From an uncultured Opitutales bacterium (lineage in GTDB: Bacteria > Verrucomicrobiota > Verrucomicrobiia > Opitutales > Intestinicryptomonadaceae): 47,804 nucleotides of DNA. Every line of letters starts with the position of its first letter. Position 1 is the first letter of the stretch. The position numbers were made by a program, and so were the translations under genes. The notes under the pieces are model-generated. The model ran no database searches. It worked only from the letters and a program-made list of their open reading frames with translations, and was not told the DNA's origin. This document shows positions 36,254 through 43,710 of this stretch, piece by piece. The DNA lies in the NCBI GenBank assembly GCA_944389315.1, contig CALXLX010000022.1, positions 1 through 47,804 of the forward strand. The letters are read 5' to 3'.

Positions 36254-37390
36254 CTACCTGAACGATTTTGAAAACTCCAATATGCCGTCCGTGGCCACAT
36301 TCTCGCGGAATTTGGACGCGGCCGTCTTTTCCGCAAGAAGCTTCGCATAGGCGGCGTCGTCAAAGGGGAAGGATACGTCCGCATTGGTCCAGGCAGACAT
36401 AAGCATGGCGTTTGCCAGGCAGACGCTCGCATAGCCCTCGGACGCGTCGAAGGCGCACTTGCCGCCCGTCTCCGCCGCACGCACGAAGTCCCGCAAAACC
36501 CCCACATGCTGGAGGCCCTTATCGTCAAAAGTCTCCTGAATCGTTTGAGTTTCCGGCGTGCCGAAAATGTATTTCGTATTCATGGTGTAATCCGATAGGC
36601 TGTCGAAAAAGCTTATGTTCAGCTTTCCGTCCTCGGCTATTACAAAGCCCTTGTCTGCGGCTATTTCAAAGCGGTTGGAGCCTGGGTGCTCGCCGGTGGC
36701 GGTGGCGAAGGTTGCGGTCATTCCGCCGTCGAACTCCATGTACGCGGTGGCTTCGTCCTCCACTTCAATATCGTGGTATTTGCCGAACTTGCACCATGCG
36801 CGCAAGGATTTTGGCAGGCCGAATACCCACGCAAAGATGTCTATATTGTGTATGGATTGGTTGATGAGTGCCCCGCCGGCCTCGCCCTTCCAAGTTCCGC
36901 GCCACGAGCTCGACGAGAAGTATATCTGCGGCCTGTACCAGTTTGTCATAAACCACGACACCCTGTTTATCTTTCCCAGCTTCCCGCTCGAGACCAGCTC
37001 CTTTATGCGCATGTAAAGCGGGGTCGTGCGCTGGTTGAGCATGACGGCGCACAGCTTGCCCGATTTCGCCGCGGAAGAAACAATATCTTTTGCGTCCAAG
37101 CTTGTAAGGGCTATGGGCTTTTCAACAAGCACATTCTTTCCCGCCTCAAGGCACTTCTTTGCCAGGGAGTGGTGGTTGAAAGAGGGAGTTGCCACTATCA
37201 CAGATTCAACGTCGGCATCGGCGAGCAGGTCGTCGACCTTTGAGTACTGCCTGTACGCCCCGTACTTTTTCGGGTCTATAAATTTCTCGTCGCAAACTGC
37301 TACAAGCTCCGCCCCCGGAACCTTTCCTTCCGACAGGTTCTTCTCGTGCATGGAACCTATCGCACCCAATCCTATTAAGCCTATCTTCAT
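36254..37390 (-). CDS. Gfo/Idh/MocA-family oxidoreductase (hexuronate operon, copy 2)
   Basis: 378 residues with a canonical dinucleotide fold: MKIGLIGLGAIGSMHEKNL at the N-terminus, VIVATPSFNHHSLAKKCLEAG, VLVEKPIALT with the catalytic-site Lys, and the substrate-side GGALINQSIHNIDIFAWVFG with the His/Asp pair. Cytoplasmic. Only distantly similar to copy 1, so probably a different substrate. 5 bp upstream of copy 1 and 11 bp after uxaC; an AAAGGT site precedes the ATG. It may process a uronate-derived or side-chain sugar (inference). Confidence 0.9.
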   Translation of the reverse strand: MKIGLIGLGAIGSMHEKNLSEGKVPGAELVAVCDEKFIDPKKYGAYRQYSKVDDLLADADVESVIVATPSFNHHSLAKKCLEAGKNVLVEKPIALTSLDAKDIVSSAAKSGKLCAVMLNQRTTPLYMRIKELVSSGKLGKINRVSWFMTNWYRPQIYFSSSSWRGTWKGEAGGALINQSIHNIDIFAWVFGLPKSLRAWCKFGKYHDIEVEDEATAYMEFDGGMTATFATATGEHPGSNRFEIAADKGFVIAEDGKLNISFFDSLSDYTMNTKYIFGTPETQTIQETFDDKGLQHVGVLRDFVRAAETGGKCAFDASEGYASVCLANAMLMSAWTNADVSFPFDDAAYAKLLAEKTAASKFRENVATDGILEFSKSFR

Positions 37391-37401
37391 GTTTTTTACC
37401 T

Positions 37402-38808
37402 TTAGAATTTAAAATATTTTTTTGCGTTGAAATACGATATGTCGCGCGCCGCCACGCCTACGAGCTCGTAATCTGGCGGCAACACGCCGCTGTTTATATC
37501 GGAACCGAGCATATCGCAGAGTATGCGCCTGAAATACTCGTGCCTGCAATACGACAAGAACGAGCGTGAATCTGTCAGCATGCCCACGAAATTCGGCAGA
37601 AGCGACATCGCCGAAACCGCCTCCAGCTGGCTTTTCATGCCGTCCATCTGGTCGAGGAACCACCAGCCGCTGCCCAGCTGCAGCTTGCCCGCGCACTCGG
37701 AGTCCTGGAAATTGCCCAACATGGACGCGAGCATCTGAGTGTCTTTGGGGTGTATATTGTAAAGTATGGTACGGCCAAGCTTGCCCATGGAAGAGAGGCT
37801 GTCCAAATGGCGGGAAAGCGCATATGCGTAGTTGCTTTCCCCCATGGAGTCGAACCCCGTATCCGGCCCTATGGCCTTAAACATTGCCGTATTGTTGTTG
37901 CGCATGGGCCCTATATGCAGCTGCCTTACCCAGCCGGACTGCGCGTCCATCTTCGCGCACTCGATAAGCACCGCAGACTTTAGCATCTGGGTTTCGCGCG
38001 CATCGGGAGCACACCCCGCAAGGACCTTCTTAAACGCCTCGTTCAGGGCTTTAGAAGAATTCTCCTCCGAAAAATACACCGTATCTATGCCGTGGTCGGA
38101 CGCCTTGCAGCCGTTTGCGTCGAAATAATCGTGCCTGTTCTTCAGCGCCGAGAGCAAGTCGTCGAAAGATTCTATCCTTACCTTTGCGCTCTCTCCCAAA
38201 ACCTCCAGATATTTTATATATTCGGCAGGATTGCCAAACGCGTGGGCTTTGTCGGGCCTGAAGGTGGGCAGTATCTTTGTCTTTAGGGTTTTGTCGGCGG
38301 CGCAGGCCTTGTGGGCGCTAAGCGGGCTTGAAGGGTCGTCGGTGGTGCAGGCAACCTCCACATTGCATAGCTCCAGGCATCTGCGCGCGCCAAGCCCCCC
38401 GGCCAGAACGGCGTTGGCCCTGTCCCAAACCTCGCCTGCGGTATCCTCGGAAAGCAATACGTCGTCTATGCCGAAGAACCTCGCCAGCTCCAAGTGGCAC
38501 CAGTGGTACATGGGGTTGCGCAGCAGCCGCGGCATAGTCCGCGCAAACGCAAAAAACTTCTCCCTGTCGGAGGCGTCTCCCGTGCAGAAGCGCTCCTCCA
38601 CCCCGTTGGAGCGCATAGCGCGCCACTTGTAGTGGTCTCCCCCCAGCCATACCTGCGCGATATTGTCCCAGTGGCTGTCCTCGGCCACTTCCGCGGCATC
38701 AAGATGGCTGTGAAAATCAAGTATGGGCAAATCCACGCACATGCCGTACAGCCTTTTTGCGGCCTCTGACCCCAGGAGAAAAGCGTCATTTATGAATTTC
38801 TTCGCCAT
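37402..38808 (-). CDS. uxaC: Glucuronate isomerase
   Basis: 468 residues, the usual UxaC length. Isomerises D-glucuronate to D-fructuronate (and galacturonate to tagaturonate). Amidohydrolase-related fold: PILDFHSHLDAAEVAEDSHW carries the His-x-His pair, followed by QVWLGGDHYKWRAMRSNGV, YHWCHLELARFFGI, LPTFRPDKAHAFGN, IHIGPMRNNN-type segment (LHIGPMRNNNTAM), GWWFLDQMDGMKSQLEAVS and the late SRSFLSYCRHEYFRRILCD. It starts directly at the kdgA stop (no gap) and precedes the oxidoreductase pair by 11 bp. First pathway enzyme. Confidence 0.97.
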   Translation of the reverse strand: MAKKFINDAFLLGSEAAKRLYGMCVDLPILDFHSHLDAAEVAEDSHWDNIAQVWLGGDHYKWRAMRSNGVEERFCTGDASDREKFFAFARTMPRLLRNPMYHWCHLELARFFGIDDVLLSEDTAGEVWDRANAVLAGGLGARRCLELCNVEVACTTDDPSSPLSAHKACAADKTLKTKILPTFRPDKAHAFGNPAEYIKYLEVLGESAKVRIESFDDLLSALKNRHDYFDANGCKASDHGIDTVYFSEENSSKALNEAFKKVLAGCAPDARETQMLKSAVLIECAKMDAQSGWVRQLHIGPMRNNNTAMFKAIGPDTGFDSMGESNYAYALSRHLDSLSSMGKLGRTILYNIHPKDTQMLASMLGNFQDSECAGKLQLGSGWWFLDQMDGMKSQLEAVSAMSLLPNFVGMLTDSRSFLSYCRHEYFRRILCDMLGSDINSGVLPPDYELVGVAARDISYFNAKKYFKF

Positions 38809-39456
38809 TTAACAATTTCCAAGTTCGGATATGACTTTTGCCGCGTCAGCAGCGTTTTTTCTTATCGTGTCGAAATCGCCAGCGGAAATCATGGATTCCT
38901 TCGCAATCCAAGACCCCCCGACCGCCGCAATCAGCGGGTCGGACAGCATCTCCTTGAGATTTCCCAAGTTCACGCCTCCGAGAGGAAGAAATCTCACCCC
39001 CAGATGCTTGTATGGCGCAGCCATTGCCTTTAGATGGCTTATTCCGCAGCTCGCCGCCGGAAAATATTTAAGCAGAGTGCAGCCGAACTCCAGAGCAGTC
39101 TCTATCTCCGAGGGGGTGAACACCCCCGGCCCGAAGAACATGCCCGCGTCTTGCGCGGCGGAAATAACCCTCGCGTTTGTCCCGGGCGCAACGCCAAAGT
39201 GCGCGCCGGCGTCCTTCGCCTGCCAAACCTGCTTTGGGGTAAGTATGGTCCCCGCGCCTACAAGCATCTCTGGAACCTCCGCGACAACCCTCCTTATGCA
39301 CTCCAGCCCCTCGGGCGTGCGCAATGTAAGCTCTATGGCGCTTACGCCGCCCTCGAGAAGCGTGCGCGCGAGCGGCACGGCTTTGTCCACGTCGCTAATG
39401 GTTATGACGGCGACAAGTTTGCGTTTCTCTATCTCTTTTCTTATGTCGAATTTCAT
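38809..39456 (-). CDS. kdgA: 2-keto-3-deoxy-6-phosphogluconate aldolase
   Basis: 215 residues. Splits KDPG to pyruvate and glyceraldehyde 3-phosphate. Active-site residues match those established for E. coli Eda: Glu42 in AIELTLRT (E45), Arg46 (R49) and Schiff-base Lys130 in TLLKYFPA (K133). VGAGTILTP and GPGVFTPSEIE are also standard; the phosphate loop reads FLPLGGVN. AAGGAAGG lies about 8 nt upstream of the ATG. Between kdgK (58 bp) and uxaC (abutting). Confidence 0.96.
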   Translation of the reverse strand: MKFDIRKEIEKRKLVAVITISDVDKAVPLARTLLEGGVSAIELTLRTPEGLECIRRVVAEVPEMLVGAGTILTPKQVWQAKDAGAHFGVAPGTNARVISAAQDAGMFFGPGVFTPSEIETALEFGCTLLKYFPAASCGISHLKAMAAPYKHLGVRFLPLGGVNLGNLKEMLSDPLIAAVGGSWIAKESMISAGDFDTIRKNAADAAKVISELGNC

Positions 39457-39514
39457 TTTACGCGCCTTCCTTAAACTTTTATTTTGCTAAAATTATCCTG
39501 CAGAAAAATTTCTA

Positions 39515-40609
39515 CTATCTGTCAACCCTCGCCGAGCCGCCGCCTGCAAGCTTTTCAACCTCGGCCTTGGTAGCCATGGAAGTGTCGCCGGGGGTGGTCA
39601 TCGCCAAAGCCCCGTGGGCGGCGCCGTACTCCACGGCCTTCTGCGGGTCTCCAAGCTCCATAAGCCCGTAGATAAACCCGGAGGCAAAACTGTCGCCCCC
39701 GCCTACCCTGTCGAAGATCTCTAGATTGTCGCGCTTCTTAGACTCGTAGAACGAGCCGTCATGCCAGCAGATTGCGCTCCAGTCGTTCACAGTGGCGCTC
39801 TTTACCTTTCTGAGCGTGGTTGCGACAGCCTTGAAATTGGGATACTCCTTGACGACGTTTCCTATCATCTTCTTGAAGGATTCCGCCTGAACGTTGGAAA
39901 TGTCCTCCCCCAAGCCCTCAACTTCAAATCCGAGGCACGCGGTGAAATCCTCCTCGTTGCCTATCATTACGTCTACATACTCCGCTATGCGGCGGTTTAC
40001 CTCGCGCGCCTTCTCCTTGCCTCCGACGGCCTTCCACAGGCTCGGGCGGTAGTTGAGGTCGTAGGAAACTATTACCCCGTGCCTTTTTGCCGCCTTAAGC
40101 GCCTCCAGGACAACCTCGGGAGTAGTCTCCGAAAGGGCCGCGTATATGCCGCCCGTATGGAGCCAGCGCACGCCGGCCCTGCCGAAAAGCCCGTCCCAAT
40201 CTATGTCTCCAGCGCGCAGTTTCGACGCCGCCCCGTTTCCGCGGTCCGAACAGCCCACCGCTCCGCGCACTCCGAATCCGCGCTCCGTAAAATTCAGGGA
40301 ATTTCTCGCACCGCGCCCGACTCCGTCAAAATCGAACCACTTGACGTAGTCCATATTAACCCCTCCCTGAAGAATGAAATCTTCAAGAAGAAGCCCCACT
40401 TCGTTCTTAACTATGCCCGTGACCACCGCCGCGCGCATTCCGAAACAGCGTCTAAGCCCCCTTGCGACATTGTACTCCCCGCCGCCTTCCCAAACCTTGA
40501 AGCTCCTTGCGGTGCGTATGCGACCCTCGCCGGGATCGAGCCTTAACATAACTTCTCCGAGCGATACTATATCGAATCTCGTCTCTTCTTTTGTCTTTAT
40601 TTTTAACAT
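39515..40609 (-). CDS. kdgK: 2-keto-3-deoxygluconate kinase (PfkB family)
   Basis: 364 residues. Phosphorylates KDG to KDPG. PfkB features: FDIVSLGEVMLRLDPGEGRI, the GGGEYNVARGLRRCFG substrate segment, SYDLNYRPSLW, VMIGNEEDF and the ATP/anion-hole signature FDRVGGGDSFASGFIYGL, with Asp in GGGDSF as catalytic base. The usual DTxGAGD is DRVGGGD, acceptable for this subgroup. A strong AGGAG lies 8 nt upstream of the ATG. 60 bp after the LacI-type gene, with a hairpin and T7 in the gap. Confidence 0.92.
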   Translation of the reverse strand: MLKIKTKEETRFDIVSLGEVMLRLDPGEGRIRTARSFKVWEGGGEYNVARGLRRCFGMRAAVVTGIVKNEVGLLLEDFILQGGVNMDYVKWFDFDGVGRGARNSLNFTERGFGVRGAVGCSDRGNGAASKLRAGDIDWDGLFGRAGVRWLHTGGIYAALSETTPEVVLEALKAAKRHGVIVSYDLNYRPSLWKAVGGKEKAREVNRRIAEYVDVMIGNEEDFTACLGFEVEGLGEDISNVQAESFKKMIGNVVKEYPNFKAVATTLRKVKSATVNDWSAICWHDGSFYESKKRDNLEIFDRVGGGDSFASGFIYGLMELGDPQKAVEYGAAHGALAMTTPGDTSMATKAEVEKLAGGGSARVDR

Positions 40610-40622
40610 GTTAAAATCTCCT

Positions 40623-40668
40623 AAAAAAAGCCTTTTTCTACTTCGCCGGTTTCTCCCGCCGCAAAGGC
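40623..40668 (-). terminator. Possible terminator or attenuator between the LacI-type gene and kdgK
   Basis: On the minus strand GCCTTT...AAAGGC arms enclose a GC-rich loop and run straight into seven T residues, then the kdgK ribosome site. The stem is short and the loop large, so strength is doubtful; partial read-through would set regulator and enzyme levels apart. Confidence 0.35.
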
Positions 40669-40669
40669 G

Positions 40670-41653
40670 CTATCCCGCAGTGCTCTCGCGCACTACAAGG
40701 CTTGCTTTTTCGTAAAATTCCCCGCCCTCGGTCTTGTCTGCGACAAAATCTACAACCCGTTTCGCGAACAACCCCACCGGCTGGCGTATGGAAGTTATGG
40801 AAGGTATAAAATATTCCGCCGCGGAGATGTCGTCAAACCCGACAACCGCAACGTCCCCAGGGACCTTCCTGCCCGCGTCTATTAAAGACTTTATCACTCC
40901 CATGGCAGCGACGTCGGTGGAACATATAAATGCGTCCGCCTCGTCGGCATAGGGATCTGAACCCGCGGCAAGGCCGGCGAGAAAGTCGTTTTCAAAAGAC
41001 TTGCGCTCAAAGCGCGTTATGGAGCAGCCCGCATCCATCGCGGCCGCCTCAGCAGCCTTCCAACGCAATTCATGGACGGACATGTCCCGCGCGACATAGC
41101 GGAAACGGCTCTTCCCCCTGCTTTTCAGATGGGCAACTATCTGGCGCGCCGCGTCGTTCTCGTCCACCCCGACGGAAAAGGATATGCGGCTGTCCTCTCC
41201 CCTTCCGATTCGCATGATGGGTATATTTTTAAATTTATCCAGCCAGTTTAAGTCTCCGAAAGAGCCGAGTATGATTATGCCGTCCACAAAATGCTTAAAC
41301 AGCGGAGCCAAATCTGCCGCCTCAGGCACGCGGTTTACGAAACCCACTAAAATAAGCGAGTAATCCCTGGTATGCGCATAGGTCTGCAGCTCCGCTATAA
41401 GCTTGCCGAAAAACGGATCGTGAAAGTCGTAAACAACAACCCCGAGAGTTCTCGTCTTCTTGCCTTTCAATGCAAGGGCGGCCGAAAGGGGGACATAGTC
41501 GCACTCGCGCGCGGCGTCCATAACAGCCTTAATTTTCGCCTGAGATATTCCGACCTTCTCCCCCTGGCCGGAAAGAACTCTGGACACCAGAGAAACGGAA
41601 ACCCCTAATCTCTTTGCAATGTCTTTTTGTGTGGTTTTACCGAAAGTCTCCAT
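40670..41653 (-). CDS. LacI/GalR-family transcriptional regulator of the hexuronate operon
   Basis: 327 residues. N-terminal helix-turn-helix (about 7-30, TQKDIAKRLGVSVSLVSRVL) with hinge PLSAALALKGKKT, then the periplasmic-binding-protein-like effector domain: TLGVVVYDFHDPFFGKL, VDGIIILGSF, the SVGVDENDAARQIV strand, DAFICSTDVAAMGVIKSL, VAVVGFDDISAAEYFIPSIT and SIRQPVGLFAKRVVD. Its genomic place at the head of kdgK-kdgA-uxaC-...-uxuA makes a hexuronate or KDG the likely effector (inference). The likely promoter is only about 15 bp upstream of the start codon. Confidence 0.93.
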   Translation of the reverse strand: METFGKTTQKDIAKRLGVSVSLVSRVLSGQGEKVGISQAKIKAVMDAARECDYVPLSAALALKGKKTRTLGVVVYDFHDPFFGKLIAELQTYAHTRDYSLILVGFVNRVPEAADLAPLFKHFVDGIIILGSFGDLNWLDKFKNIPIMRIGRGEDSRISFSVGVDENDAARQIVAHLKSRGKSRFRYVARDMSVHELRWKAAEAAAMDAGCSITRFERKSFENDFLAGLAAGSDPYADEADAFICSTDVAAMGVIKSLIDAGRKVPGDVAVVGFDDISAAEYFIPSITSIRQPVGLFAKRVVDFVADKTEGGEFYEKASLVVRESTAG

Positions 41654-41667
41654 AATTTATTTTATAA

Positions 41668-41695
41668 ATGCTAACGCAATGAGAACCCCTGTCAA
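41668..41695 (-). promoter_or_regulatory. Sigma70-like promoter of the LacI-type gene and hexuronate operon
   Basis: Minus strand: perfect -35 TTGACA at 41695-41690, 16-bp spacer, -10 TAGCAT at 41673-41668. The ATG is at 41653, giving a leader of only about 8 nt with no Shine-Dalgarno, so the message would be nearly leaderless if this promoter is real. Confidence 0.6.
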
Positions 41696-41727
41696 GAGAT
41701 TTTCTCAAACGTTTGAGCGAAAATCTC
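41696..41727. promoter_or_regulatory. Nested palindromic operator, probable LacI-type binding site
   Basis: CTCAAACGTTTGAG at 41704-41717 is a perfect 14-bp palindrome with the central CG usual for LacI/GalR operators. It is nested between GAGATTTT (41696-41703) and AAAATCTC (41720-41727), which are mutually complementary but offset by 2 bp. The site abuts the upstream edge of the -35 element. Autoregulation is the natural reading. Confidence 0.75.
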
Positions 41728-41903
41728 AAAAAACTCCTCAAACGGCTCCTTATTTCATAAAAATCGCCAGGGGAAATCCTTATATATTTTGCGGTAGACA
41801 GACTCCGAAAGCAGGCATACTGAGCAAAAATACATACCCCTTTCCGGAGGCAATGCACGCTTTCCGGAGAAATATCCGCCAGCCCTACAAAGAAAAATAG
41901 AAA

Positions 41904-43289
41904 CTATATCTTTATAGCCGAAGGTAAAAACTCCTTGCGATAGTCGTAAAGCGAGCGCGTAAACTTATCCGCATCTGGATAATTCTTAAAGCTCATCTTT
42001 TCAGCGTCGTAGAAGAGTTCGACATTCGGATGTATGCAGGATATCATGCTCAGCAGAGCCAACTCCGTAAAGGGAGCCGCGTACGAGAAGTTGGATTCTG
42101 GCATTCTGCCCTCCACGCACGCATTGGCCCAGTCGCCCTGCGGATTGTAGGGGAATCTGTTGCGGGGAATAGTCTTCGGCGGAATTTTGCCCGCCTTCAT
42201 CAGCTCTATCTGAGCGTTCCTATCGACCAGTTTTACGCCCGAACCGGTGTACAGGAAAGTCATCGTGTGCTTCGTGCCCACTATGTATATGGCGTTGTCG
42301 TTCTTGGGATCTTTCAACTCCGCCTCAGAAACGCCCTTTATCTCCGAAGGCCTGCGAAGCCCGTCGTACCAATGCAAGCGTATCTCGCCGTCCTTGCCGT
42401 ACTTGTTCTTGAAGAACATGTCTATGCTTGCCGCCTTTGGCCACGAAAAATCTTTGCTTGGCAAGACGTCCGAGGCTATCTTATAGGGCAAACCCAAATT
42501 GAATGCCGAATACGGATTGTCCAAAAAGTGGCACGCCATATCACCGGCCGATCCCGTGCCGAACTCTCTGAGCCCGCGCCAATGGAAGGGCACAAAATCC
42601 TTGCTGTAGGGCCGCTGCTGGGCAACATTGAGCCACAAATTGTATTGCAGCCCTTTCGGGATGGGCAATGTTGGCTGCGGCGGAGTGTCAAACCCCCAAG
42701 ACCTATTTGTCCACGCATAGATATCTTCAACCTCTCCCATTATTCCGGAATCAAACCACTCGCGTATTGTGCGCCACGCGTCGTTCGTATGAACCTGGTT
42801 GCCCATCTGGGTGTAAACCCCAGCCTCCTCAGCAAGGCGCCTTATTTCGCGGGACTCCCATATTGTGCGTGTAAGCGGCTTTTCGCAGAATACATGCTTG
42901 CCCTTTGCTATGGCCCATGCGCATATCGGGTAGTGAGAATGGTCCGGCGTGCATACGGCAACGGCGTCTATGTCCTTATCCATCTTGTCGAGCATTACGC
43001 GGTAGTCCGAAAAACGCGGTATGCCCTCCAACTTTGTAAGCCATTTTTTTGTATGCTCCTTGCTGTACGTCGCCGCAACCCTATCCTCGTCGACATCGCA
43101 GAGCGCCACTATGCGCGCGTCAGGGCTTCCGAGCAAAGTTCTTATGGTTGCTACCCCCTGGCCGCCCCAGCCGATGACTGCAACCCCTAAACGGGAATTT
43201 GCTCCTTGTACCTTAGCCTTAAGCAAAGACGGCAATATCAATACCGAACCAAATGCCGCAGATCCTTTTATAAAACTTCTTCTATCCAT
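41904..43289 (-). CDS. Tat-exported Gfo/Idh/MocA oxidoreductase or GH109-like enzyme (copy 1)
   Basis: 461 residues. A twin-arginine signal (MDRRSFIKGSAAFGSVLILP, RRSFIK) means it is exported folded, with its cofactor. NAD fold: LGVAVIGWGGQGVATIRTLL, VALCDVDEDRV, AVCTPDHSHYPICAWAIAKG, VFCEKPLTRTIWESREI. A long C-terminal substrate domain has FGTGSAGDMACHFLDNPY and WYDGLRRPSEIKG. Exported members of this superfamily include GH109 glycosidases with tightly held NAD and dehydrogenases of 3-keto-glycoside pathways (established for the superfamily); which applies is unknown. Very similar to the next gene. No clear terminator follows before the LacI-type regulatory region. Confidence 0.9.
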   Translation of the reverse strand: MDRRSFIKGSAAFGSVLILPSLLKAKVQGANSRLGVAVIGWGGQGVATIRTLLGSPDARIVALCDVDEDRVAATYSKEHTKKWLTKLEGIPRFSDYRVMLDKMDKDIDAVAVCTPDHSHYPICAWAIAKGKHVFCEKPLTRTIWESREIRRLAEEAGVYTQMGNQVHTNDAWRTIREWFDSGIMGEVEDIYAWTNRSWGFDTPPQPTLPIPKGLQYNLWLNVAQQRPYSKDFVPFHWRGLREFGTGSAGDMACHFLDNPYSAFNLGLPYKIASDVLPSKDFSWPKAASIDMFFKNKYGKDGEIRLHWYDGLRRPSEIKGVSEAELKDPKNDNAIYIVGTKHTMTFLYTGSGVKLVDRNAQIELMKAGKIPPKTIPRNRFPYNPQGDWANACVEGRMPESNFSYAAPFTELALLSMISCIHPNVELFYDAEKMSFKNYPDADKFTRSLYDYRKEFLPSAIKI

Positions 43290-43602
43290 ACTCGCCCCTA
43301 TTAGTTTGTCCCACTTAATTTATGAATGACGAACCACATTAACCTAATACGCCTTTCATTTTCAAGTTATTCCTGCAGATAAAATACGCGCAAAGTCAAT
43401 ATAATGCAAAATTTAACACCTGGAATATTTATAAACCATAGAAAAACACCGTTTTCTTTTTAAGAGCAGGCCTCGATATTCCGGCATGGGGAAAAATGCA
43501 TATAACATCAAGGCACTGAAAATCGCAAATTAGGAGTACCCCATATCGCGCACATTTTCAAATCCGCGCAGATTTGGGCGATAACGCCTACCGTCGCACA
43601 AT
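43290..43602. other. Gene-free stretch upstream of the first Tat oxidoreductase gene
   Basis: No plausible coding frame. A/T-rich near 43380-43440, where an AGTCAA (minus-strand TTGACT) at 43394-43399 recalls the -35 of the second copy, but no matching -10 was found. A nested inverted repeat (TATCGC at 43544-43549 with GCGATA at 43578-43583, enclosing AAATC/GATTT) could fold as RNA. Nothing else identified. Confidence 0.5.
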
Positions 43603-43657
43603 AAAAAAGCCGCCTTCAAAGGCATGCAGTAGAACATGCGCTATGAAGGACGGCTTT
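43603..43657 (-). terminator. Intrinsic terminator of the second Tat oxidoreductase gene
   Basis: A long imperfect stem (AAAGCCG...CCTTCA with TGAAGG...CGGCTTT) and an inner GCATG/CATGC stem; the minus-strand 3' side ends in TTTTTTATT. Lies about 50 bp beyond the stop at 43711. Confidence 0.85.
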
Positions 43658-43710
43658 CCTTACGAATGCCTATACGGAAAAACTATCCTGCAGATTTCAC
43701 GCGAAGATAT

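Noticed and set aside
43544..43583. Nested inverted repeat as a small RNA or riboswitch
   Set aside because: No promoter, no T-tract and no resemblance to a known class; noted only in the intergenic description.
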